Shown here: one piece after another, positions 25,173 to 33,763 of the stretch | Layout of the letters: every line of letters starts with the position of its first letter | How positions within the stretch are numbered: position 1 is the stretch's first letter | Source of the DNA: JBBQDZ01 sp038237515 | GTDB taxonomy: Bacteria; Actinomycetota; Thermoleophilia; Gaiellales; Gaiellaceae | Length of the DNA: 64,000 bases | Reading direction: 5' to 3' | Assembly (NCBI GenBank): GCA_038237515.1 | Contig: JBBRYP010000006.1 | Span: 33,171 to 97,170, forward strand | The notes under the pieces: model-generated | Told to the model about the DNA's origin: nothing | Databases searched by the model: none | The model's input: the letters and a program-made list of their open reading frames with translations, nothing else | Translations under genes and position numbers: made by a program

Positions 25173-26527
25173 GGGTTGAGCGCCTCGCCCGGCAGCGCCT
25201 TTGCCGCGATCCGGACAGCCGCCCGCTCGTCCCGCGCCATCCGCACCAGGATCAAGCCCCAGAGGAGCGACGAGGCCGCCGTCGCGGCGACGATCGCGCC
25301 GGCGCCGCCGGTCGCGCCGTAGCGCCGGCCGAGCACGATCACGAGCGGGATCAGCACGACGCTCTCGAGGCCGTAGACGAGGATGCGGAGCGCCGGCCGC
25401 CCGACCGACACCGGAAAAGACTTCGTCCAGCCAAACACGAGCTGCAGCGCCGCCGCCAGCAGGATGATCCGCGCCGCGTCGGTTGCCGGCAGGTACTTCG
25501 CCTTGTACAGGGCGCGGATCAGCGCCGGCATCCACCACAGTGCCAGCGGCACGATCGGCGCCATGAGGAGAAGCGCCCCGAGCATGTAGCGGCGGACGCC
25601 GCGGAAGACGCGCTCGCGCGCGCCGCGCTCCCAGTCACGCGTCTGCTCCGTCAGCAGGATCAGGCGCGCAGGCGAGGAAAGAGCCGCAAAGCCGACCTGT
25701 GGCGCCTGCGCGATGCGGAAGTACCCGACCTGCAGCGGGTTCGTGACGACGCCGAGCAAGAGGGTGCCGAGGGTGCCGCGCAGGGAGACGATCCCGGTTG
25801 CGACGCTGGACTGGAGCACGAAGCGGACGATCTGCGACCGGTCCGACCCGAGCTCCTCGGGCGCGACGCGTGGGAATCGCCGGAAGGCGAGCCAACCGAC
25901 CGTCCCCACGGCGGCCGAGGCGAGCGCCTGGCCGACGACGATCGCGACGACGAGCTGAGTCACGCCGTAGCGCGCGCCCACGACGATCGCCGCCAGCCGG
26001 AGTGCCTGGGAGACGAAGAGGAAGAACGCCCGGACGTCGTAGCGGCCGCGCAGGACGAGGGCGACCCCCGCGAGGCTCTCGGGAGCCTGCACGAGCGGCA
26101 GGAGAGCGACGACGAGGAGCGGCGTCGCCAGGTGCCCGGCGCCGAAGACGCGCGCCGAGAGCGGGGCCAGGCCGAGCAGCGCGAAACCGGCCAGCACGCC
26201 GCCGATCCCCTTGAGCGCGAGCACGCGTCGAAAGAGTCGGTGAAGACGTCCCCAGTCCTCGGTCGCCGAGTAGCGGAACCCGAACTTGATCACGGCCTCC
26301 TCGACCGTGACGTCCAGCAGGACCTGGAAGAAGCTCGCTGCCACGAGGACGATCGCGAAGCGCCCGAAGTCGGCCGGGCTGAGGGCTCGCGCGGCGGCAA
26401 GCGTGCCGAGGACGCCGAGCACGACCGAGGCGTAGGTGCCCACCGCCGTCGCCGACCGCCGCCAGAGCAACGAGCCTCCGGCCGGCGGCGGGAAGCGCGA
26501 CCGAAAAGAGGAGAGATGCCGGCCCAA
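25169..26527 (-). CDS. Wzx-like oligosaccharide flippase
   Basis: A 452-residue membrane protein with about 12-14 helices of the polysaccharide-biosynthesis (MOP) flippase family. The first helix region is RRSATAVGTYASVVLGVLGTLA, and AARALSPADFGRFAIVLV is the hallmark loop of Wzx proteins (A-R-x-L-x-P-x-x-F-G). It likely moves the lipid-linked repeat unit across the membrane for the polymerase encoded divergently at 26592. The most upstream start is TTG 26527. It heads the minus unit of glycosyltransferases down to 17836. A second flippase is present at 3738-5231, so either two glycans are exported or one flippase belongs to another pathway. Confidence 0.9.
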   Translation of the reverse strand: MGRHLSSFRSRFPPPAGGSLLWRRSATAVGTYASVVLGVLGTLAAARALSPADFGRFAIVLVAASFFQVLLDVTVEEAVIKFGFRYSATEDWGRLHRLFRRVLALKGIGGVLAGFALLGLAPLSARVFGAGHLATPLLVVALLPLVQAPESLAGVALVLRGRYDVRAFFLFVSQALRLAAIVVGARYGVTQLVVAIVVGQALASAAVGTVGWLAFRRFPRVAPEELGSDRSQIVRFVLQSSVATGIVSLRGTLGTLLLGVVTNPLQVGYFRIAQAPQVGFAALSSPARLILLTEQTRDWERGARERVFRGVRRYMLGALLLMAPIVPLALWWMPALIRALYKAKYLPATDAARIILLAAALQLVFGWTKSFPVSVGRPALRILVYGLESVVLIPLVIVLGRRYGATGGAGAIVAATAASSLLWGLILVRMARDERAAVRIAAKALPGEALNP

Positions 26528-26577
26528 GGCTCGTTCCCGGCTCGCCTCGTGCTCCCGATGGAGCCGGGATCCACCAG

Positions 26578-26583
26578 TATAGT
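26578..26583 (+). promoter_or_regulatory. Candidate -10 element (TATAGT) for a leaderless transcript
   Basis: TATAGT sits 8 bases before the GTG (26592) of the polymerase/ligase gene in the 64-base divergent gap. A -10 box at this distance would start the RNA at or next to the GTG, giving a leaderless message, a common mode in actinobacteria. No convincing -35 box and no ribosome-binding site is seen. Low-confidence. Confidence 0.35.
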
Positions 26584-26591
26584 GGCCGTTC

Positions 26592-27989
26592 GTGGCCGTC
26601 CGAACGCTCGCAGGAGCGCGTGCCGGCGGCCCTGCGGCCGTGCTCGGCTGGGCGGGCTCGGCACGCGGTGGGATCCTGCTCGCGCTCGCCCTGCCGACCC
26701 TCCTCCTCCACTACGTGCACCAGCCGACGACAACCGTCGCCCTGGGTTCGGCCAGCATCCGGCTGGCGCTTTCCGACCTGTCGGCCGCGCTCATCGTCGG
26801 AGGCGCGATCCTCGCCGGCGCACGCCTGGGCTGGACACCTCTGCGCCCGGCGCTCGCCGTCTGGCTCGCCGCCGGCGCCCTGCTGCTCCTCGTCGCGCTC
26901 GCCACGCTCTACGGGAAGGCACAGCTCGATGGGTACCGGTTCGCGAAGCACGCTGTGACGGCCGCGAAGTTCTGGGAGTACGCGCTGCTCGCGCCGGCGC
27001 TCCCGCTGCTCCTTCGCCGGAAAGCCGATGTCGAGGCACTGCTCGCCGGCCTCGTCGCCTGGAGCTGCGCCGCCACGGTCGTGGGCGTCGCGCAGTTCTT
27101 CGGAGCCGGTATCGCCTCGGCCTGGCCCGCCGGACGCCGCCAACCCTCCTTCCTCGGACATCACGACTTCGCGGCCCTCTCGGGCCTCGCCCTCGCCCTC
27201 GCCCTCGCCGCAGTCGCGCTCCGGCGCGAGTGGCCGTTCGGGCGGCTGCTCGCGCTGGCCGCAGGTCTCGCCGGCGCGCTCGGCCTGGTCGTCTCCGGCT
27301 CGACGGCGGGAGCGATCGGCGCCGTCGCCGCGGCGCTCGCGGTGGGCGGCCTCGTCGCCCGGCGGCACGGGCTCCCGCTCGCCCGCGGAGCCGCGCTCGC
27401 AGGAATCGTCCTCGCGACCGCCGGCGGGGTAGTCGTCCTGCGTGGCCACGACTTCGACCAGTTCCTCCGCTGGCTCGGCATCCGGGCGCGGGAGCACGCG
27501 ACGAGCACGCAGGTGCAGACCTACGCGCAGCACACCCTCCTCGTCTACCTCGGCTGGCGGATCTTCGAGCACCGGCCGCTGCAGGGCGTGGGCTGGCAGG
27601 GCTCGAGCGACTACGGGAGCTACGCCCCCTACCTCGCGGCCGCACATCGCCGGTTCCCGCACACGGCGGAGCAGGCTTTCCCCTCCCGGTCACGCGAGTA
27701 CGGCGTCCAGAACGCCTACGTCCAGGCCGCCGCCGACATGGGTGTGATCGGAGTCGGGTGCTTCCTCGGGCTATTCGCCGTCGCCATCGTCGCCGCAGCG
27801 CGGACCGCGCTTCGCGCGCCGCCGCTCTGGAGCGCGGTGGCCCTCCTCGCGCTCCTCTGGCTGCTCGTCGTCATGGGTGTCTGGAGCGCTCTCGGGCTCG
27901 TCTCCGGCATCCCGCTGGAGGCGCTGACGTGGCTCGCGGTGGGACTCGTGGCGGCCGCCACAGCGGGAGCGAGCCGTGAGCCCACCTGA
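26592..27989 (+). CDS. O-antigen ligase/polymerase (Wzy/WaaL-like)
   Basis: A 465-residue membrane protein with about ten to twelve helices and one large extracytoplasmic loop (about residues 290-375). The loop contains TSTQVQTYAQHTLLVYLGWRIFEHRPLQGVGWQGS and FPSRSREYGVQNAYVQAAADMG, the R/H/G-rich pattern of Wzy_C-type polymerases and ligases: G-W-R-x-F-x-x-x-P-x-x-G-x-G, then x-N-x-Y-x-Q-x-x-x-x-x-G. It would polymerise flipped repeat units or attach the finished glycan outside the membrane. GTG 26592 probably lies at the transcript start. The methyltransferase gene starts 14 bases before this gene ends. Confidence 0.88.
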   Translation: MAVRTLAGARAGGPAAVLGWAGSARGGILLALALPTLLLHYVHQPTTTVALGSASIRLALSDLSAALIVGGAILAGARLGWTPLRPALAVWLAAGALLLLVALATLYGKAQLDGYRFAKHAVTAAKFWEYALLAPALPLLLRRKADVEALLAGLVAWSCAATVVGVAQFFGAGIASAWPAGRRQPSFLGHHDFAALSGLALALALAAVALRREWPFGRLLALAAGLAGALGLVVSGSTAGAIGAVAAALAVGGLVARRHGLPLARGAALAGIVLATAGGVVVLRGHDFDQFLRWLGIRAREHATSTQVQTYAQHTLLVYLGWRIFEHRPLQGVGWQGSSDYGSYAPYLAAAHRRFPHTAEQAFPSRSREYGVQNAYVQAAADMGVIGVGCFLGLFAVAIVAAARTALRAPPLWSAVALLALLWLLVVMGVWSALGLVSGIPLEALTWLAVGLVAAATAGASREPT

Positions 27990-28695
27990 GAGCTGGCCCG
28001 GCGGTGGACGCCGGCACCCGCCTCGCAGCGCCGCCACGTGGGCGATCCTTCAGCCGCTCTCGAGCTGGCTCGAGGCCGAGGCCGCGCGGGCCGCGAGTGG
28101 CGGCCGCCGCTATCGCGTGCTCGACGTCGGCTGCGGCGTCAAGCCGTACTACCCGTTCTTCGAGCGCCACGCGAGCGAGTACGTCGGCGTCGACCTCCAG
28201 AACCCGGCCGCCGATCTCCAGGGAACGGTGGAGGAGATCCCCGTCGAGGACGGACGCTTCGACGTCGTCCTCTGCACCCAGGTGCTGGAGCACTGCCTCG
28301 AGCCCGACCAGGCGGTGCGGGAGCTGCGTCGCGTGACGGCGCCAGGCGGTCGCGTCCTCGCGTCGACCCACGGAGTGATGGCCTATCACCCCTCACCCTT
28401 CGACCACTGGCGCTGGACCCACACCGGCCTCGAGCGTCTCTTCGAGCGGAACGCGGAGTGGGCGTCCGTCACGGTGGAGCCGGGCTCGGGAACGGCCGCG
28501 TGCGTCGCCGCGATGCTCAACTTCTACGTCCACCTGCTCGCGAAGCGTACGAACGCATGGCCGGTCGCACGCGGCGTCATCCGCGGGCTGAACGCCGTCG
28601 CCGCGACGGTCGATAGGCGCGTCCCGTCGCTGCGCGAGCCGATTCCCGGAACGCTCTTCCTCAACTACCACATCACCGCGAAAGCGCCGGGATGA
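27976..28695 (+). CDS. Class I SAM-dependent methyltransferase (type 11)
   Basis: A 239-residue protein with motif I VLDVGCGVKPYYPFF, motif II YVGVDLQNP, then VEEIPVEDGRFDVVLCTQVLEHCLEPDQAVRELRRV and the post-motif APGGRVLASTHG. These mark the ubiquinone/menaquinone-type fold used widely for glycan or lipid methylation. HPSPFDHWRWTHTGLERLF and the C-terminal hydrophobic helices resemble methyltransferases from O-antigen clusters. GTG 27976 lies inside the polymerase gene, and the stop overlaps the epimerase ATG. A likely substrate is a sugar of the exported glycan. Confidence 0.87.
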   Translation: MSPPESWPGGGRRHPPRSAATWAILQPLSSWLEAEAARAASGGRRYRVLDVGCGVKPYYPFFERHASEYVGVDLQNPAADLQGTVEEIPVEDGRFDVVLCTQVLEHCLEPDQAVRELRRVTAPGGRVLASTHGVMAYHPSPFDHWRWTHTGLERLFERNAEWASVTVEPGSGTAACVAAMLNFYVHLLAKRTNAWPVARGVIRGLNAVAATVDRRVPSLREPIPGTLFLNYHITAKAPG

Positions 28696-29627
28696 CCCGC
28701 GCGCTCGTCACGGGTGGCGGTGGGTTCATCGGTTCGAACCTCGTCCGCGCGCTGCTCGACCGCGGCGAGGAGGTGCGGATCCTCGACAACTTCTCGAGCG
28801 GCAACCGAGCCAATCTGGAGGACCTTGGCGACACGGTCGAGATCGTCGAGGGAGAGCTTCGGAGCTACGAGCGCGTGCATGCGGCCGTGCGCGGCGTCGA
28901 GGTCGTCTACCACCTCGGCGCGCTCGGCTCCGTGCCGCGGTCGGTTCAGGACCCCCTCACCTCGAGCGCCGTCAACATCGAGGGGACGCTGAACGTGTTG
29001 CTGGCGGCGCGGGACGAGAGCGTCCGCCGGGTCGTCTTCTCGTCGAGCACCTCCGTCTACGGCACGAGCCGCGAGCGCCCGACGACCGAGGCTTCCCCGC
29101 CCGACCCGATCTCGCCGTACGGCGTCGCGAAGCTCGCTGCCGAGCGCTACTGCGTGAGCTTCAGCCGCGTTTACGAGTCGCTCGAGACCGTCGTGCTCCG
29201 CTACTTCAACGTCTTCGGCCCCCGGCAGAGCCCCCACTCGCAGTACGCGGCCGTCGTCCCGCTGTTCGTGACGGCAATCGCCGCGGGCGAGGCGATCGTC
29301 GTGCACGGGGACGGCGAGCAGTCTCGCGACTTCACCTACGTCGGCAACGTCGTGGACGCGACGATGCGCGCGGCGGTCGCAGCGGGGGCGAGCGGGCGGA
29401 TCTTCAACGTCGCGGCAGGCTCGCCGGCGAGCGTCAACTCGCTGGCGGACGAGATCGGCGGCATCCTCGGGCGGCCGGTCGAGCGGCGTTACGCGCCTCC
29501 GCGTCCCGGCGACATTCGCGACTCCTGGGCGGACCTCACGGCGGCGCGGGAGGTGCTCGGTTACGAGCCGCGGGTCGGGCTGGCCGAGGGCCTCCGGCTG
29601 ACCGTCGAGGCGCTGCTCGCCGGGTGA
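28692..29627 (+). CDS. NAD-dependent nucleotide-sugar 4-epimerase (WbpP/GalE-like SDR)
   Basis: A 311-residue extended SDR with VTGGGGFIGSNL (6-17), LDNFSSGNRANL for NAD ribose binding, the catalytic SSSTSVYG and Y143/K147 in SPYGVAKLAAERY. YFNVFGPRQSPHSQYAAVVPLF and QSRDFTYVGNVV are the substrate-side motifs of UDP-sugar C4-epimerases. It probably interconverts UDP-Glc/Gal or UDP-GlcNAc/GalNAc type sugars for the locus; the exact donor is not readable. ATG 28692 overlaps the methyltransferase stop, and its own stop overlaps the next GTG (GTGA). Confidence 0.87.
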   Translation: MTRALVTGGGGFIGSNLVRALLDRGEEVRILDNFSSGNRANLEDLGDTVEIVEGELRSYERVHAAVRGVEVVYHLGALGSVPRSVQDPLTSSAVNIEGTLNVLLAARDESVRRVVFSSSTSVYGTSRERPTTEASPPDPISPYGVAKLAAERYCVSFSRVYESLETVVLRYFNVFGPRQSPHSQYAAVVPLFVTAIAAGEAIVVHGDGEQSRDFTYVGNVVDATMRAAVAAGASGRIFNVAAGSPASVNSLADEIGGILGRPVERRYAPPRPGDIRDSWADLTAAREVLGYEPRVGLAEGLRLTVEALLAG

Positions 29628-30817
29628 GGAACGGCCCCGTTCACATCCTGCGCGTGATCGCGCGCCTCAACATGGGCGGGCCGGCGCTGCATGTGGCCTA
29701 CCTCACAGCGGGTCTCGCGGAACGGGGATACGAAACGACCCTCGTGGCCGGCACGCTCGCGCGCGGCGAGGGCTCCATGGCCTTCGTCGCGGAGAAGCTC
29801 GGCGTCGAGGTGGTGACGATCGACCAGCTCCACCGGGAGATCTCGCCGTTGCGCGATGCCGTCGCCGTCATCCGGCTCGCCCGGCTCATGCGCAGCGAGC
29901 GGCCGCAGATCCTGCACACGCACACCGCGAAAGCCGGTGCGATCGGACGGGTGGCGTCGCTCCTGGCGCGGGAGGCCCGGCCTCCGATCGTGCTGCACAC
30001 CTTCCACGGGCACGTGCTGCGCGGGTATTTCGACCCGGTTCGAACGGGCCTCTTCCGGGCGCTCGAGCGCTGGCTCGCGAAACACTCGACCGCGCTCGTC
30101 GCCGTGAGTCCCCAGGTTCGCGACGACCTCGTCTCGCTCGGCGTCGCGCCCCGGAAGTCGTTCGCGGTCGTGCGTCTGGGGATCCCGCTCGAGGAGCGAG
30201 TGGCCACCTCCGAGGGTGCGCGCGAGCGAACGCGAGCGCTGCTCGGGATCGCGCCGGAGCGCTTCGTGGTCGGCTGGATCGGGCGCATGACGGGCGTGAA
30301 GCGCACCGATGACGTGCTCGCGGCGCTCGCACGGCTCCGGGACCAGGGGATCGACGCGTGCCTGTGCATGGTCGGAGACGGCCCCGACCGGGACCAGGTC
30401 GAGCGGCGCGCGAAGGCGCTTCGTATCGTCAGGCACTGCTTCTTCCTCGGCTACCAGGACGACGTCGGGCCTTTCTACGCGGCGCTCGACGCCTTCGTGC
30501 TCCCGTCTGGGAATGAAGGGACTCCGGTGAGCGCGATCGAGGCGCTCGCGGCCGGCCGCCCCGTGGTCGCGTCGAGAGTCGGAGGCGTGCCCGACGTCGT
30601 GCGCGACGGCGTCGACGGCTTCCTCGTCGAGCCTGGCGACGTGGAGGCCCTCGCCGCCGCGCTCGCGCGGCTCGCGGGGGACCCCGAGCTGCGCGCGAAG
30701 ATGGGCGCGGGGGCGCGCGAGCGGGTGCTTGCGCGGTACGCCGTCGCGCGCCTCGTCGACGATATCGACCTGCTCTACCGCTCGCTGCTCGAGACCGCGG
30801 AGCGATGTGGCAGGTAG
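29624..30817 (+). CDS. Glycosyltransferase family 4
   Basis: A 397-residue GT-B enzyme. VHILRVIARLNMGGPALHVAYL is the acceptor-domain loop. HTHTAKAGAIGRVASLLARE and HTFHGHVLRGYFDPVRT follow. The donor half has GWIGRMTGVKRTDDVLAALARL, then PSGNEGTPVSAIEALAAGRPVVASRVGGVPDVVRDGVDG with the E-G-x-P-x-S-x-x-E-A motif. HTHTAKAG and HTFHGH recall glycosyltransferases acting on undecaprenyl-linked acceptors. It is the last gene of the plus unit beginning at 26592, and its start overlaps the epimerase stop. Confidence 0.9.
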   Translation: MRNGPVHILRVIARLNMGGPALHVAYLTAGLAERGYETTLVAGTLARGEGSMAFVAEKLGVEVVTIDQLHREISPLRDAVAVIRLARLMRSERPQILHTHTAKAGAIGRVASLLAREARPPIVLHTFHGHVLRGYFDPVRTGLFRALERWLAKHSTALVAVSPQVRDDLVSLGVAPRKSFAVVRLGIPLEERVATSEGARERTRALLGIAPERFVVGWIGRMTGVKRTDDVLAALARLRDQGIDACLCMVGDGPDRDQVERRAKALRIVRHCFFLGYQDDVGPFYAALDAFVLPSGNEGTPVSAIEALAAGRPVVASRVGGVPDVVRDGVDGFLVEPGDVEALAAALARLAGDPELRAKMGAGARERVLARYAVARLVDDIDLLYRSLLETAERCGR

Positions 30818-30857
30818 GCGTGCCCGGCCTCTTGCCCGGCGAACGTTGCCGGTCGAA

Positions 30858-31493
30858 TCACTCGCTCCGGCTACCGGCGACCGCAGCGAGACTCATGCCG
30901 ACTCGCGCCAGCCTGGGCTCCGTCCCCTCCGGGAAGAGCTCGAGCAGGCTGCGGGGACCGACGAGCTCGACCCCGAGCCCCTGCTCCCGGCGAGCCGCGC
31001 GGTAGATCGACTCCCGGGGCCCGCGCGGCAGCCAGTGGACGACCGGGAGCAGCGTGTGGACCTCGACCGGGAACCAGCGGTTCGGCGTCGTCAGGAAGAC
31101 GCGGCGGGCGACGCGGCAGAGCTCGTGCACGAACGCCCGCTGGGGCTCGCGGCTGCCCACGTGCTCGAGCACCGCGTTCGAGAAGCCGATGTCGAACTCG
31201 TCGTTCCGGAACGGCAGCTCGCGTCCGTCCGCCCGCACCGCCCGCACCTCCGGAAACGCGTCCGAGAACCGTTGGAGGTACTGCGTCGACACTGCGGTGA
31301 TCCGCTCCCGCCACGGATACAGCGCCTCGAAGAAGTTGTGCGTCCCGTAGGTTCCCTCGCCGAAGGGGCCGTCGCTCACGCCGACGTCGACGACCGTCGA
31401 CTGCGGCCCCGGCTGCATCTCCGCGAGGAAGAGGTCGAGCTTCCGGCGCCGGCTCCAAGCCGAGACAGGAGCCAGCAAGCGATCTGATCCCAC
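30858..31493 (-). CDS. Class I SAM-dependent methyltransferase
   Basis: A 211-residue methyltransferase of type 11. Motif I is VVDVGVSDGPFGEG with a glycine loop extended by FGEGTYG, then ITAVSTQ, VRAVRADGRELPFRNDEFDIGFSNAVLEHV (motifs III-IV) and RVARRVFLTTPNRWFPVEVHT. This wording is frequent in methyltransferases next to GT genes. It stands alone on the minus strand, with 108 bases before the glycoside hydrolase stop and a 40-base convergent gap to the GT4 gene. The start is GTG 31493; residues before the motif (SDRLLAPVSAWSRRRKLDLFLAEM) are the usual helical lead. Confidence 0.85.
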   Translation of the reverse strand: MGSDRLLAPVSAWSRRRKLDLFLAEMQPGPQSTVVDVGVSDGPFGEGTYGTHNFFEALYPWRERITAVSTQYLQRFSDAFPEVRAVRADGRELPFRNDEFDIGFSNAVLEHVGSREPQRAFVHELCRVARRVFLTTPNRWFPVEVHTLLPVVHWLPRGPRESIYRAARREQGLGVELVGPRSLLELFPEGTEPRLARVGMSLAAVAGSRSE

Positions 31494-31601
31494 GGAGGCG
31501 AGACCATACGCCCTGCTGTTCGACGAGCACCGCGGGGCGGCCGCGCCGCGCTCTCACGTAGGGGCGAGTCGGGCCGCCGGAGTGCGAAGCCCGTCCGGCG
31601 A

Positions 31602-32753
31602 CTACCGAGGGAGTCTCTGGAAGGCGGCGTAGGCCGGCTTGCGCGCACCGGTCACCGTGAAGAGGCCCGACTGCCAGCCGGCGACGTTCGGCTCGTCCTG
31701 GAGCAGGAACCAGAGCATCATGTCGATCCGGGGGTTCCGCCGGGCGAGCGCGAAGCTCTGCGAGAGGTACTTGGCCTGCTGGGCCCAGGTGACGCCGAAG
31801 AAGCGGTCGGGAGGGTTCGTCTGGTAGCCGTACTCGGTGATCCAGACCCGCTTGTTGCCGTAGAGCTCGGTCAGCTGCGTGACGAGCGCTCCGATGTTCG
31901 CCAGCGTGACGACGTCGGGCGCCTTCCCGCCGGCGGTGCGGCGCGGCAGAGTCGTCGGCGTCTCGAAGCGGTTCCCGTAGTACGGGTGGTGCGCGTAGGC
32001 GTCGAAGTGCGTGAGGCCGGCGTTCTTGAGCGCGCGCAGGAAGGCGAGCGGCGAGGTCGACGGCCGCGTGCTCGACGGATCGTTGTTGCCGCGGGGATTC
32101 GTCGCGCCGCAGCCGACCTTCTCGTTCGCGATCGCGGTCGAGTGAACGCCCGTGTAGATCGCGGTGCAGATCCGCGCGTAGTCGGCGGCGGCCTGGTAGG
32201 CCCACTTGCTTCCGACACGCCTGAACTGCGGCTTCAGGAACACGGGGTTGTTCGGCTCGTTCCAGGCGAGCCAGAGGCGGACCGGCGGCAACGTCGTGCC
32301 GTCCTTCGTCTGGAAGCTGCCTCCGTACCGCGTGGCAGCGGCGTAGGCGAAGCGGCGCAGGTCGGTCGCACTCGAGGGGGCGTGGTTGACGCCGGCGTTG
32401 CCGTTCGCCCAGGAGGGAGTGCCGTAGATCGTGAACAGGATCCGGACGCCCGATCGCTCGCCGTTGACGACGGCGCGGTCGTAGACGCTCCAGTCGTAGG
32501 CGGGATCGGCGGGGTCGGCGGCGTTCGCAGGACGCCGCAGAGCGACGCCGCCGGCGCCGCCCCAGCGGAGGTTCACCCGAAGCACCTGCACGCGCAGCTG
32601 CTGGAGCTGAGGGAACGCGAAGTCGGGGTTCGTCAGGGTCAGCCCGTCGTCGAAGATCCCAACGAGCATCCCCGGCGCGGCTCCGGCCGCGGGGACGGCG
32701 AGTGCAACGGCCGCGGCGAGTGCAGCAGCCGCGAAGAGCAGGCGCCTACGCAC
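31602..32753 (-). CDS. Secreted clan-A glycoside hydrolase
   Basis: A 383-residue exported (beta/alpha)8 hydrolase. The Arg-led signal peptide VRRRLLFAAAALAAAVALA is followed by an AGA-AP-like cleavage site near residue 26. The acid/base glutamate is E166 in WLAWNEPNNP and the nucleophile E307 in VWITEYGY, the pair spaced as in GH-A families such as GH5 and GH39. It would cut or trim a polysaccharide outside the cell, perhaps the product of this locus. GTG 32753 overlaps the UXS stop by 8 bases, so the two are co-expressed. The precise family and substrate are uncertain. Confidence 0.85.
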   Translation of the reverse strand: MRRRLLFAAAALAAAVALAVPAAGAAPGMLVGIFDDGLTLTNPDFAFPQLQQLRVQVLRVNLRWGGAGGVALRRPANAADPADPAYDWSVYDRAVVNGERSGVRILFTIYGTPSWANGNAGVNHAPSSATDLRRFAYAAATRYGGSFQTKDGTTLPPVRLWLAWNEPNNPVFLKPQFRRVGSKWAYQAAADYARICTAIYTGVHSTAIANEKVGCGATNPRGNNDPSSTRPSTSPLAFLRALKNAGLTHFDAYAHHPYYGNRFETPTTLPRRTAGGKAPDVVTLANIGALVTQLTELYGNKRVWITEYGYQTNPPDRFFGVTWAQQAKYLSQSFALARRNPRIDMMLWFLLQDEPNVAGWQSGLFTVTGARKPAYAAFQRLPR

Positions 32754-33684
32754 GAAGCGGCTCCGCCTGGGTCGCCGGCAGCATGCGCTCGAGTCCGTCT
32801 TCCAAACCGATCTCCGGGCTCCAGCCGAGAATCTCCGTGGCACGCGTGATGTCGGGCCGCCGCTGCTGTGGGTCGTCGACCGGGAGCGCCTCGAAGACGA
32901 TCTCGCTCTTCGCGCCGGTCACGGCCAGCACCGTCTCGGCCAGGTCGAGCAGCGTTCGCTCCTCGGGGTTGCCGATGTTCACGGGCATGTGCTCCTCGCT
33001 CTCCGCCAGCAGGACGAGGCCGCGAATCAGGTCGTCGACGTAGCAGAAGCTCCGTGTCTGAGAGCCGTCGCCGAAGACCGTCAGCGGTTGGCCCGCCAGC
33101 GCCTGGCGCAGGAAGGTGGGGATGGCACGGCCGTCGTGCGGGCGCATCCTCGGACCGAAGGTATTAAAAATCCTCGCGATCGAGGTGTCGACGCCCTGCT
33201 GGCGGTGGTAGGCCATCGCCATCGCCTCGGCGTACCGCTTCGCCTCGTCGTAGACGCCGCGCGGACCGACCGGATTGACGTTCCCCCAGTAGGTTTCGGG
33301 CTGCGGGTGGAGGAGGGGGTCGCCGTAGACCTCGCTCGTCGAGGACAGAAGAAACCGGGCGCGCTTCCACTTCGCGAGGCCGAGCGCGTTGTGCGTCCCG
33401 TAGGAGCCGACCTTGAGCGTATGCAGCGGCAGGCGCAGGTAGTCGATCGGGCTCGCGGGGCTCGCGAGGTGGTAGACGAAGTCGACGGGCTCGCCGATTT
33501 CGATGTGCTCGACCATGTCGTGATAGACGAAGGAGAAGCCCTCGTCACGGATGTGCTCGATGTTCGCGAGCGAGCTCGTGTCCAGGTTGTCCACGCAGAT
33601 GACGCGCAGGCCTCGCTCCAGGAGATACTCGCAGAGGTGGGAGCCGAGGAAGCCCGCCCCGCCGGTCACGACCGCGGTTGGCAT
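32746..33684 (-). CDS. uxs: UDP-glucuronate decarboxylase (UDP-xylose synthase)
   Basis: Converts UDP-glucuronate to UDP-xylose. The 312-residue SDR has TGGAGFLGSHL (7-17), NLDTSSLANIEHI, the YHLASPASPIDYLRLPLHTLK stretch that is almost diagnostic for UXS, SSTSEVYGDP (114-122), and Y145/K149 in GVYDEAKRYAEAM. FNTFGPRMRPHDGRAIPTFL follows, with the arginine positions that bind the glucuronate carboxyl. It begins at ATG 33684 on the minus strand. UDP-xylose would serve as donor for one of the glycosyltransferases. No UDP-glucose dehydrogenase is in the window, so UDP-GlcA must come from elsewhere. Confidence 0.93.
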   Translation of the reverse strand: MPTAVVTGGAGFLGSHLCEYLLERGLRVICVDNLDTSSLANIEHIRDEGFSFVYHDMVEHIEIGEPVDFVYHLASPASPIDYLRLPLHTLKVGSYGTHNALGLAKWKRARFLLSSTSEVYGDPLLHPQPETYWGNVNPVGPRGVYDEAKRYAEAMAMAYHRQQGVDTSIARIFNTFGPRMRPHDGRAIPTFLRQALAGQPLTVFGDGSQTRSFCYVDDLIRGLVLLAESEEHMPVNIGNPEERTLLDLAETVLAVTGAKSEIVFEALPVDDPQQRRPDITRATEILGWSPEIGLEDGLERMLPATQAEPLRA

Positions 33685-33763
33685 GCGCGCGATGGTAGCG
33701 ATGCGCTAGTCGGCGCCTGCCGTCGCTAACGAAGTCCTAACCGCGCCAGGGGGTTCCGGCGAC

